Assembly (NCBI GenBank): GCA_945876035.1 | Contig: CAMCMU010000049.1 | Location: 1-34,251 of the forward strand | Direction: 5' to 3' | DNA from: Schlesneria paludicola DSM 18645 | GTDB taxonomy: Bacteria > Planctomycetota > Planctomycetia > Planctomycetales > Planctomycetaceae | Length of the DNA stretch: 34,251 nucleotides | Shown here: positions 1-7,855 of the stretch, one piece after another | Numbering within the stretch: the first letter of the stretch is position 1 | How the letters are laid out: every line of letters starts with the position of its first letter | The notes under the pieces: model-generated | The model's input: only the letters and a program-made list of their open reading frames with translations | What the model was told of the DNA's origin: nothing | Databases searched by the model: none | Translations under genes and position numbers: made by a program

Positions 1-217
1 GCTGGCGCTGTTGGTCCGCCGCTCCAACATTTCTGCCGTCTCGACCGCGAACAATTCATTGGACACAACCGACACCCACACTCGCCTGAGTTGCCGGTCC
101 ATCGCCGACTCGAACTCCAATAATTGCCTTTCACCACGGGCTGCTAGGCCGAACTCGGCTCTGACTGCACGCAAACCGACTTCGAATGACGCCGTGATGT
201 GCAAGTCCGCACAAACA
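1..217 (-). CDS. possible 3' part of an unrecognised gene, open to the window edge
   Basis: From about position 217 down to position 1 one minus-strand frame stays open for about 72 codons and runs off the window. It reads like a soluble, charged, Glu/Arg-rich protein and includes the stretch ESAMDRQLRRVWVSVVSNEL. I do not recognise a family. The same frame is also open further upstream, back to an ATG at 366 that overlaps the stop of the AIPR gene, but there it overlaps clear Vsr-coding sequence in another frame, so that upstream part is probably a shadow. The likeliest picture is that foreign sequence has been joined to a broken vsr near 217 and this frame belongs to that sequence. Chance openness in GC-rich DNA is a real alternative. 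Confidence 0.3.
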
Positions 218-356
218 CCGGCCGATTCCTCCGCCACCCGCTGATCCCGTGCGAGCGAAAGATGGAGATCATCCGCAACTCGGTCGAACGATTCCCCCAC
301 GACCGAACCCGCGACATGACCTCGGAGCGTTTGGCTTTGGTGAACACATCGGCCAC
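144..356 (-). pseudogene. vsr: truncated Vsr very-short-patch-repair endonuclease
   Basis: Vsr nicks next to T:G mismatches that arise when 5-methylcytosine deaminates, and its gene usually travels with a C5-cytosine methylase. The first 46 or so residues are clearly Vsr-like: ADVFTKAKRSEVMSR, then a GN.STEL segment and GWRRNRPVF. The next expected part, with the catalytic Asp and the FVDGCFWHGC zinc/active-site region, is absent. After residue 47 (near position 217) the frame reads unrelated sequence and stops at 144, and neither other frame restores Vsr. The start is GTG at 356, seven bases past the AIPR stop codon, so it is the last gene of the defence operon. A full Vsr is about 140 residues, so this product would be inactive. 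The loss looks like a recombination or deletion end rather than a point mutation. Confidence 0.8.
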
Positions 357-362
357 GAATCG

Positions 363-2408
363 TCATCCCCTTCCCGCCGCAGAAATCATTTCCACCAGTC
401 CCCGAATTCTCTTCGGGCCGAGTCCCGGCATCGTCTGTAACTTCTCCCATGTTCGGTCCGTGTAACGACAGATTGGTTCTCGTCGCCTCGAAGCGATCCA
501 CGTCTTGCCTGTAAGTGCTTCCAACTCGGCGAGCGCACGGGCGTCTCCCGCAAATTGATGGCGAACGGATTCCCATTCGCTGGCCAGTGCCGCATCTTCT
601 GAATTGAGGGGAAAGAACGGGGCATCGACAAGTTCACGGCACCATGCGTCCCCCACGGGCAATTCTTGTCGATTGAATTCGTTCCAGCACGTTTCACGTT
701 TGGACACTTCACCCGGGTTCCCGTCCTGCGCCGTGATGTGCTTGTGCGCGGCGGCACAGACGATCTTGAGAGCGTCGCACAAAGCAGGTGACAGATGCTG
801 GGTCTCCCAGATGCCATCAAGGTTGATCCGCCAGCCCGAATGCTCGGCCAGCCAAGCCATCGCGTAGGCGACGCTCTGCGCACGATAGCCCGTCAGGTCC
901 AACGCGGTGAACAATTTTTCGGTCGTGCGAAATAGAATCGCCTTGGCGATCATGTGCTTGAAATGGTTCTGGTCGATGACCGGCTCGCCTTCGTCATTCA
1001 TGCGTTCGGCGAATTTGAGGAAGTTCTTCTCGGCCCCCAGACAGACGAGATGCGGCAGACACATCCAGGCATTCTCGAACTTCGCCAGATCGGTCTTGGT
1101 GAACATCTGCTGCTTCGGATTCTGCACTTCCCAATCGCGACACTTGGCGGGCGTTCCCTGACGCCCCTTGTCGTCCGAGTGGGAGCCGCGTGCGCGTTCG
1201 TAATACCAGTGCGTCCCACGTTCCAAACCGCTCGCCGCCGGTGCCCAGACCGTACGTGAAAGCTGTTCCAGTGTGCGATGGAAGAGGCCGTTGGCTGAGA
1301 AGTCGGCGGTGTTGACCTTGTTCTGGCTGTTCGCAAAGCGCGAGATCAGCGGAACGATGTCGGCCACCTTCGTTGGATCGCTGAGCACCGTGAGCTTGAC
1401 CTGCACGAAAACCTGACTGATCGGCAGCTTCTGTTTCTTCAGTGCGTGGAAAATCGACGCGGTTGTCTGCCCGCCATTGACGATCTGAAAATCCTTGACC
1501 CAATCCAGTCGAGCGTGTCCGTCGAGTCCCGCCTTCACCCGCACTTCGGCTGCGGTACAACACAGCCCGTTGTTGTAGGCCAGGAACCGATGCGGTTCAT
1601 CCTTGATCGTCGTCTGCAAACCCTTGTTGACCTTGCCCCGCGCTTGCAGGAATGCACGCACGTTCCGCTCCAGCAAACGCTGGCCGTGCTCACCGTAGAT
1701 GCGTGCCAGCAAGTCGGCGGGAAAGTAGGCCAAGAATGTGCGGTACTCGCCCGTGGGATCGGAATGTTCCAGACACGGAATGGACCCGCCGTAGCCATTC
1801 TCGAAGTCGAGCTCGATCACTTCACGCTCGCCAACACGCAACCGACTCAACTTTTCGAGATCCCACACGACCGGGCGCACGTCGATTCCCGGAATCAATT
1901 CCTCGTCTTCGGATGCAATCGTCTCAAGCGTTTGCGGTCGAACGACTCCGTCGGTCAGCAGGAACAAGCGCACGGTCGTCAGGGAATCTGCTTTCGAGTG
2001 AATCTGTTGACCGGGTCGAAACCCATCACTCGACTCTTCGATCTTCTTGTGGAAACCATCTCGGGCGAGCATGAGGAACCGTCTCACGAGTTGGAAATGG
2101 CGGCGTGTTTCTGGCAGGCTCAATTCCTCGACCTGGCCGGTTCCAAAATAACGGGCAACGAAGAGGTCGAGAGTCGCCCCGTCAGCCGAAAGCATCCAAG
2201 CGTTCAACTTCGCGGTATGCCGACCGGCCGTCGTGGAGTGATAGCAGACCTCAGCACCGCTGGCTTCATTGTGCTCGTACAGTCGTTCCAGAATGCTGTC
2301 AGTGAACGTCTCCTCACGGAGCGGCGGTCGATCATCATCAACACCCGCTCTGGACAGCACTTCTTCGTGCAATTCGCGGGCAAACTCTTCAAGACGTTGT
2401 TGGGACAT
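363..2408 (-). CDS. AIPR family protein (abortive infection phage resistance), Mza-like component
   Basis: This 681-residue protein carries the AIPR family signature: FLAYNNGLCCTAAEV at about residues 275-288 and FQIVNGGQTTASIFHAL at about 308-323. These match the NNG and NGxQT boxes typical of AIPR proteins in abortive-infection and restriction-linked operons. The N-terminal 250 residues are the usual mixed alpha/beta region with no signal peptide or membrane segment. The last 30 residues contain MPGLGPKRIRGLVEMI, which resembles a helix-hairpin-helix DNA-binding motif. I chose ATG 2408 because it lies 5 bp after the DUF4420 gene and opens with MSQQRLEEFARELHEEV; an upstream in-frame ATG at 2507 would add 33 implausible residues overlapping that gene. 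It is translated with the genes upstream and probably acts with them in phage defence. Its biochemical activity is not established. Confidence 0.9.
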   Translation of the reverse strand: MSQQRLEEFARELHEEVLSRAGVDDDRPPLREETFTDSILERLYEHNEASGAEVCYHSTTAGRHTAKLNAWMLSADGATLDLFVARYFGTGQVEELSLPETRRHFQLVRRFLMLARDGFHKKIEESSDGFRPGQQIHSKADSLTTVRLFLLTDGVVRPQTLETIASEDEELIPGIDVRPVVWDLEKLSRLRVGEREVIELDFENGYGGSIPCLEHSDPTGEYRTFLAYFPADLLARIYGEHGQRLLERNVRAFLQARGKVNKGLQTTIKDEPHRFLAYNNGLCCTAAEVRVKAGLDGHARLDWVKDFQIVNGGQTTASIFHALKKQKLPISQVFVQVKLTVLSDPTKVADIVPLISRFANSQNKVNTADFSANGLFHRTLEQLSRTVWAPAASGLERGTHWYYERARGSHSDDKGRQGTPAKCRDWEVQNPKQQMFTKTDLAKFENAWMCLPHLVCLGAEKNFLKFAERMNDEGEPVIDQNHFKHMIAKAILFRTTEKLFTALDLTGYRAQSVAYAMAWLAEHSGWRINLDGIWETQHLSPALCDALKIVCAAAHKHITAQDGNPGEVSKRETCWNEFNRQELPVGDAWCRELVDAPFFPLNSEDAALASEWESVRHQFAGDARALAELEALTGKTWIASRRREPICRYTDRTWEKLQTMPGLGPKRIRGLVEMISAAGRG

Positions 2409-2413
2409 GATCG

Positions 2414-3445
2414 TTAGAGGCTCCCTGAAGATTCGGGTTTCGATTGCGTACCAAGGTTTGACAGGACAGACAGCATGTCCGACACAGACACAGCGAAGGG
2501 CGAACACGCAGCCAGACTGACCGCGTAGTTGACATCACCAACACCGACCACAAGTTCCGATTCGACAATGCGTGGAAAGCCGGGGCGGACCTGAAACGTG
2601 TGCTCACTACGCACGGTCCAGCGTCGTCCTTCGTAACGGTTGGCATACACGTCGAGCCATCCCCGGTCGAACAGACGGTCATTGAAGGTGTCGAGCGTGT
2701 TCGCGTCAGCGGCGAGTTGTGAGCGGACCTCGGCAATCAGTGCGGGCAGACTTTGCCCCGGTGCGTTGCCACTCGCGGGGACTTCGCGTTCATCCACGAC
2801 AACGACTTGCAGGAACAGACTGCCGACTCCCGTATCGTCGAGTTGGCGCTCACTGGTGATGCGAACACTCTGCGGCTGCTTCGCGGCCGTCGTCTTCACC
2901 TCGACGGCCCCGATGGGGAACTGAAAATCCTGGTGAGCCGCCGCGCTGGCCTTCCATCCCTCCACGGCAGTCGCCGCACCCAGCGCGGCCACGAGATGGC
3001 TGCGGAGTACTTGCAGTTCGCCCCAAAGACCTCGTTGTGTTTCGACACTCAGCCCGTCGCGAGCGGCCGTGAGAAACTGCTGCCATCGCCTCAAGCGGCT
3101 CAACAACCCAATTGCCGCATCCTGTTCGCCGACGAGACGCAGGGCAACGTCTTCAGCGAGAGTTGTGAACACATCGGAGCACGCCAGATCGCGCAGACGC
3201 ACACCGAGATACAGTTGCGAACCGAACGAAACCGAAATCAGTTCCAGCCCCCGACACTCTGGCCACTCGCGGCGCGGCGGGAGCATTGCCTTGGTGACCG
3301 GTACGAGCAAAGCTCGCGCACGAGTTGTGTCTTCAAGTGCGACAAGCACCTTCTCGCCGGTTTCCGGACGGGCATATCGCGTCAGCCACGCGACGTTTGC
3401 GGGAGACTCGGCCTCCATTTCCTGCCAGAGTTCCTCAATCGTCAT
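2414..3445 (-). CDS. DUF4420 / PD-(D/E)XK motif protein, probable nuclease subunit
   Basis: This 343-residue protein shows the DUF4420 pattern. QRGLWGELQVL supplies an active-site Glu near residue 143. It is followed by AAAHQDFQFPIGAVEVKTT, with Asp173 and the E182-V-K184 pair of a PD-(D/E)XK nuclease core. Proteins of this family recur next to Z1, MutL/MORC-type ATPase and AIPR genes and are regarded as restriction endonuclease-like. All expected acidic and lysine residues are present, so catalysis is plausible. ATG 3445 (MTIEELWQEMEAESPANV) overlaps the end of the Z1 gene by 11 bp, a sign of translational coupling. A longer start at 3505 would lie deep inside the Z1 gene and is less likely. 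The next gene, AIPR, begins 5 bp downstream. Confidence 0.88.
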   Translation of the reverse strand: MTIEELWQEMEAESPANVAWLTRYARPETGEKVLVALEDTTRARALLVPVTKAMLPPRREWPECRGLELISVSFGSQLYLGVRLRDLACSDVFTTLAEDVALRLVGEQDAAIGLLSRLRRWQQFLTAARDGLSVETQRGLWGELQVLRSHLVAALGAATAVEGWKASAAAHQDFQFPIGAVEVKTTAAKQPQSVRITSERQLDDTGVGSLFLQVVVVDEREVPASGNAPGQSLPALIAEVRSQLAADANTLDTFNDRLFDRGWLDVYANRYEGRRWTVRSEHTFQVRPGFPRIVESELVVGVGDVNYAVSLAACSPFAVSVSDMLSVLSNLGTQSKPESSGSL

Positions 3446-6344
3446 ACGCGGCGTCCTCTTGAATCTCCGCGTCCCACACTCGATTGACGCGGTACTCGAC
3501 ACCAAGCACGGTCTCGCTGGTTGGGAAGCTCAACGCGACGCCAATGACCGGCGGGCCGTTCGGATCAACGCCAGCATCAGTGGGTGGTTCCAGCGGGTAG
3601 ATGAGTAACAGACCGTGAGTGGGACGTCGGAGGACTCGCAGGACTCGACCATTCGGTCGCTTGGCTTGCCCGGTCGGGGGTGCCTTGATCTTTGGTGGTT
3701 CAGCTTGCTGCCAACGTACAGTCAAATCAAGTGCGACCGGTTCTGCTTCACGTCCAATCTGCTGCTGCAACCATTCCACGTCAGGTGCGAGTTCCAGCTT
3801 GCTGACGATTGCCTCGAACCAGTCCCGTTCAAACCGTGTCCCCACAAAATCAGTTGCCTCATCTTTGGGACTGAGAATGTTGGCATTCTTCAAGCTGTAG
3901 CTGTCTGTGAGTTGCTTCTCAGGCGTGCGGCCAACAAAGCCAACGTCGAGACTCGCTATCGGCCAGTCTGGATTCGGTTTCGCATCCTTCACGGAGATCA
4001 ACGCCACCGTCCACGAGATCAACTCCGGTTGGACTTTGCCGGACTGTTTGCGAATGAAGTCTGCCAGTTGGCTTCCACTGGCCCTCGCCGATTCTGGCGG
4101 AAGCTGCAGCGATTCCAAGAAAACAACCAACGACTTCACGTGAGCGCCACTGCGATCTGTCCACACGCGTGTCTCACGTCCTTTTCCTCGCGTTGGATCT
4201 CCGAGTGCCGCAATGAACTTTGTCGTGGCGGTGAAATTGTTCGCGATGCGTTTCTGATCTCTTGGCATTTGGGATGTTTGGACCAAAACTCCCGCCCAAG
4301 ACAGTTCGCGAGTCTGGCTGTGACACATCTTGTTCAACGCAGTGACGGTCATTCCGCCAGGGTGAGTGCGGACCCGCAAACCATAGTCAGCCGGCTTCAA
4401 ATTGGCGGCCACCATGTAGTCGAACTCGCGACGCAGTTCGGATTCGGCCAGCGCGATGTGGCGATACCAATCTACGAGTTGTCCGGTCGTGAACAGCCGA
4501 CACAGGTCGAGATAGCCAGGTCGGTAGCCGAACCAGCGGCCCATCTGCATGAGCGTGTCGTACATCTTGGACGTGCGGAGAAAGTAGCTGACCGAAAGAC
4601 CTTCCAGCGTCAGCCCTCGCGACAGCTTGTCGCCGCCTACTGCGATGACGGTCCGGCCATCAGCCTCGTACTCCTTGTAATCGAGCGCATCCTTGGCCGT
4701 GCCGTTGATCGCCAGAATGGCGATCTTGGATGCCGCTCCGTGAAGCTCCGAGTCGACGTGTTCCCACGTCACTACCGGTCCCGCGTCCTCACCGAGCGCC
4801 GTTGAGACCGGAACAAACTCCGACTCCCAAAGTTGACGCAGTTCATCGCGGATCGTTGGAGTTCGGTTGCCGTCACCGAGTGCAATCCGTCGCTGAAGTC
4901 CGAGGACATCGTCGAGGATCAGACGGACAGCGTGTTCTTGAACGTTCACATACCGCGTCACATGGACGAGCATTGAATTGTGTTTTTTCTCCTGGCCTCG
5001 TGTCCGGCGAGCGGCACAAGCCAGAATGAAACAGCGGATTGCGAGCTTCAGCGACGGAGGCAACTCAACAGGAACATGGGCTATCCGGTGCTTCGGCGGA
5101 AAGCGTGTTGGCTCGGCATAGTCGTTGATCTCGCGAACGATCGGCAGCGCATCCTTCGCTTCAATCCCTGCATCAATGTCGCCATCAAGGCCAAAAACTT
5201 TGTCAGGCCCAACGTAGTTCGAGGGGGGCTTCACGTTAATTATGAAGCTGCGAGGGAAAAGGTCTTCGCCATGCAGCGGCGTTTCCGCGTCGGGATTGAT
5301 GAAGATGTTCGCGAAGGGTGTGGCGGTGTATCCGACATACGCCGACTTCTCGAAAGCGTCCAAGAGAATCCGAATCTTCCCATTGATGGCCGTAACGCTA
5401 CTGGAGTCTGGATTGCCAACCTTGTCCTTCGTATTGATCGACGCATTGTCAGCCTCGTCGTCGATCAGCAGTAGCGGCACGTTGCGAATGAGTTTGCGGC
5501 CCGTGTGTCGATCATCGGTCCCCGCTACGTGCAAGACCCACTTGATCAAATTGCTTAGCAACGACGTTTGCTTCTTCATGACCAGCACGACGGGATCGCT
5601 CCCGATCATCACTCCGATTTTTTCGGCAATGGGTTTGCTGAAGTCCCCCTGTTCATCGCTGCTCGTTAGGGAATGAATCACGAGTCGGTCACCCGGCAGT
5701 TTGCCAACGCCCATCCACTGGCTGTCGGTGTTGAGTTTCCGACTCTTCTGAGTGTCGAAGCCGAGCACGCCTTCATCGACGCGAAGCTGAGTCTGTGCTC
5801 GCAGATTGCTGTGAATCCCAGCCAGAACAATCACGAGTTTATAGCCCGCGTCAACAGCCTTGTTGATCAGTCCCACATAGTTCGCTGTCTTACCCGACTG
5901 GACGGAGCCCACGACCATTCCCCGCCTGTCCCAGCGACCATCACGCAACGGCTGCTCCAGTCGTTCGAGAACCATGTCTGTCAGTGCGTGAAGATTGTTG
6001 ACGACATCCGGCGACATTCCGAAGTCCCGCTCCAGATACGTCATGTACCGGTTCCAGAAACGCCATTGAATACCGCCACGCGCGTCTGGCAACCACGCCA
6101 CATGTGATGTCGGATCGTGATCGTCGAGAACGGTCGCATCCTGAACCTCGATCGAAAACAAGTGTCGCAACTCGTCAGTCAGCATCTCCACGTCGATCAG
6201 GGCGTCCGGCGCAAAAATAGTTGCAGCTTGTACGGCCTTAGTTCCAACATCCCGGATCAACTCGGGTGAACGTTGCTTTTCCTTTCGGAGAATGTCTACG
6301 GCTAGATTGCGTGCATTCGCATAGTGGTCATGAATGTCAGGCAT
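3435..6344 (-). CDS. Z1 domain-containing SF2-like ATPase/helicase, Mza-like component
   Basis: This 969-residue protein has the motor motifs of the Z1 family. Walker A GSVQSGKT lies at about residues 146-153, Walker B LLLIDDEAD at about 291-299, and GYTATPFANIF at about 338-348. Further on come GGDKLSRGLTLEG and MQMGRWFGYRPGY, which correspond to C-terminal helicase motifs V and VI. The Z1 domain is known from restriction-type operons with a cytosine methylase and a MutL/MORC-like ATPase, where it is thought to move on or remodel DNA. The start at ATG 6344 (MPDIHDHYANARNLAVD) overlaps the stop of the upstream gene within ATGCCTGA, an 8-bp overlap. An in-frame ATG at 6461 would add 39 residues inside that gene and is disfavoured. 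All motor residues look intact. Confidence 0.92.
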   Translation of the reverse strand: MPDIHDHYANARNLAVDILRKEKQRSPELIRDVGTKAVQAATIFAPDALIDVEMLTDELRHLFSIEVQDATVLDDHDPTSHVAWLPDARGGIQWRFWNRYMTYLERDFGMSPDVVNNLHALTDMVLERLEQPLRDGRWDRRGMVVGSVQSGKTANYVGLINKAVDAGYKLVIVLAGIHSNLRAQTQLRVDEGVLGFDTQKSRKLNTDSQWMGVGKLPGDRLVIHSLTSSDEQGDFSKPIAEKIGVMIGSDPVVLVMKKQTSLLSNLIKWVLHVAGTDDRHTGRKLIRNVPLLLIDDEADNASINTKDKVGNPDSSSVTAINGKIRILLDAFEKSAYVGYTATPFANIFINPDAETPLHGEDLFPRSFIINVKPPSNYVGPDKVFGLDGDIDAGIEAKDALPIVREINDYAEPTRFPPKHRIAHVPVELPPSLKLAIRCFILACAARRTRGQEKKHNSMLVHVTRYVNVQEHAVRLILDDVLGLQRRIALGDGNRTPTIRDELRQLWESEFVPVSTALGEDAGPVVTWEHVDSELHGAASKIAILAINGTAKDALDYKEYEADGRTVIAVGGDKLSRGLTLEGLSVSYFLRTSKMYDTLMQMGRWFGYRPGYLDLCRLFTTGQLVDWYRHIALAESELRREFDYMVAANLKPADYGLRVRTHPGGMTVTALNKMCHSQTRELSWAGVLVQTSQMPRDQKRIANNFTATTKFIAALGDPTRGKGRETRVWTDRSGAHVKSLVVFLESLQLPPESARASGSQLADFIRKQSGKVQPELISWTVALISVKDAKPNPDWPIASLDVGFVGRTPEKQLTDSYSLKNANILSPKDEATDFVGTRFERDWFEAIVSKLELAPDVEWLQQQIGREAEPVALDLTVRWQQAEPPKIKAPPTGQAKRPNGRVLRVLRRPTHGLLLIYPLEPPTDAGVDPNGPPVIGVALSFPTSETVLGVEYRVNRVWDAEIQEDAAYDD

Positions 6345-7833
6345 GGTTCTTGGATTCCGAGAGACTTTGCAGCAGTGCCGGGAATAGTTCAAACGGCCAG
6401 ATTGTGCGTAGTCGGTTGACCGCGTCATTTGCCCCATATCCGCTCGCCACGAGCGACTCAAATGCCTGTTCCATCACTTCTCGAATCTGGCTCTCCGCTA
6501 TGTGCTCAAACAGGCCGGAAATCTGGTTCGGCTTTTCGCTGTTCTCAATGGTGATATGTGGAAACGGAATCGTCTCTTCGATCAAGCGGAAGAGAGCGTT
6601 GAGAGCGGCGCGGTTTGAATTGGCCGCGATCACCTGCTTCAGCAGCGGGTGTAGCCGATTCAGCCGATAAAACGTTTTGTCGTGTCTGGCAACTGGTTCC
6701 CAAAGCAGAACGCGATCCTCGTCCGCCTTCGGCGTGAGCTTTGCCCCGCGATGCGAGTAAACACGCTTCGCGTCACTCCGCGTCCGTTCACCAATCTTTC
6801 GGAGATCGTCCCGCAGTGCAGCGGGTGGCAGTGCTCGTGACTTCGTCACGTCGATACCCCAATCGTGATCCAGCGCATTCGGTACTTCGACACGGATTCG
6901 AGCGAGCTTGTAATGCTCGTCTTTCGTCCATCCGAATCCGAGCCAATCGCCCGGTACGAGGAGTCGATGGTTTCTGTAAACGTAGAATCCCTGATGAGCA
7001 TTCCAGCCGCGCGGACCTGCTGCGGCTTCGTGTTTTGCCTTCGAAAGCTTGGATTGGTGCGGCAGAACAAATGGCTCAACATCCACCATCACGCCGCGGA
7101 GGTTGAGATGTGTCACCGGCAGAATCTGAGTCGCGGGTTCATTGGCAAGGAACGGATCCCACGGATCGATCGGCCGTTGATTTAGAAGTATCCTTACTCC
7201 GCGTGGTCCAGCCATCAATTGATGAAAGACCATCGCCAAATGGTCACGGACAGCATTGGCGCGTTGTAGAAACATTAGCTGCTCGCGCTCATTGTCGGTG
7301 CGTTGATTGGCAACGAGTCGGTCGAGTTGTTGCCAGATGACGGCAGTTCCGTGGGGCAATTCTGACAGTCGGCGGAAGTGGGGAACTGCCGCCGCGTCAG
7401 CAACGCGAAGCAACTGCCAATCATTTACGCGGGCAACATGGTCGAGATCCCAGCAGCGAGTAGCGGCCCCCCTCTCTTGAACAAGGCTCCGCACTGTCAC
7501 GCGCCGGCACTGCGAGAAACTGGCGGTCTTGAGGCCGAGCCCGAAGCGACCGGAATCGTGAGGTTCCCGAACTTTCAATGGATTTTGACTGCCCGGACGC
7601 ATCGCAGATACAAGCTGCTGCTCAGACATTCCTTGACCGTCGTCGGTCACCGCGATGACGGAACTCTCACCGTCCCAATTGAAATCAACCCAGATGTTTT
7701 TGGCCCCGGCAGTAATGCTGTTGTCAATTAAGTCTGCGAGTGCAGTTGGAAGTTCGTAACTAAAGGCACGGAGGGACTCGATAAGCGATGATGCGTGGGG
7801 CGCAACGATGTCGAATTCCGTCTCCAAGATCAT
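6337..7833 (-). CDS. GHKL (HATPase_c) MutL/MORC-like ATPase, Mza-like component
   Basis: This 498-residue protein has a complete GHKL ATP-binding fold at its N-terminus: the N box ALADLIDNSI with Asn38, the G1 box TDDGQGM at about 63-69, and the G2 box GRFGLGLKTASFS at about 95-107. The order and spacing fit the MutL/MORC-type ATPases found with C5 methylases, Z1 and AIPR proteins rather than sensor histidine kinases: there is no His-phosphorylation domain and no membrane segment. Such ATPases dimerise on ATP binding and may clamp DNA. I selected ATG 7833 (MILETEFDIVAPHASSLIESL), 22 bp after the methylase stop. The longer frame from 7980 would add 49 residues overlapping the methylase gene. 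The end overlaps the Z1 start by 8 bp. Confidence 0.92.
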   Translation of the reverse strand: MILETEFDIVAPHASSLIESLRAFSYELPTALADLIDNSITAGAKNIWVDFNWDGESSVIAVTDDGQGMSEQQLVSAMRPGSQNPLKVREPHDSGRFGLGLKTASFSQCRRVTVRSLVQERGAATRCWDLDHVARVNDWQLLRVADAAAVPHFRRLSELPHGTAVIWQQLDRLVANQRTDNEREQLMFLQRANAVRDHLAMVFHQLMAGPRGVRILLNQRPIDPWDPFLANEPATQILPVTHLNLRGVMVDVEPFVLPHQSKLSKAKHEAAAGPRGWNAHQGFYVYRNHRLLVPGDWLGFGWTKDEHYKLARIRVEVPNALDHDWGIDVTKSRALPPAALRDDLRKIGERTRSDAKRVYSHRGAKLTPKADEDRVLLWEPVARHDKTFYRLNRLHPLLKQVIAANSNRAALNALFRLIEETIPFPHITIENSEKPNQISGLFEHIAESQIREVMEQAFESLVASGYGANDAVNRLRTIWPFELFPALLQSLSESKNHA

Positions 7834-7855
7834 GGTGGCCCCGTTCGACGTGTTT

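Noticed and set aside
1446-2417. Long plus-strand frame (323 codons) opposite the AIPR gene
   Set aside because: It is the complement of a clearly identified AIPR gene, has no family motif and is a GC-driven shadow.
2753-3487. Plus-strand frame of 244 codons
   Set aside because: It lies entirely opposite the DUF4420 gene and the end of the Z1 gene and shows no recognisable domain.
3615-4805. Plus-strand frame of 396 codons
   Set aside because: It is antisense to the Z1 gene, whose motor motifs are intact; its composition is Arg/Cys/His-rich as in shadow frames.
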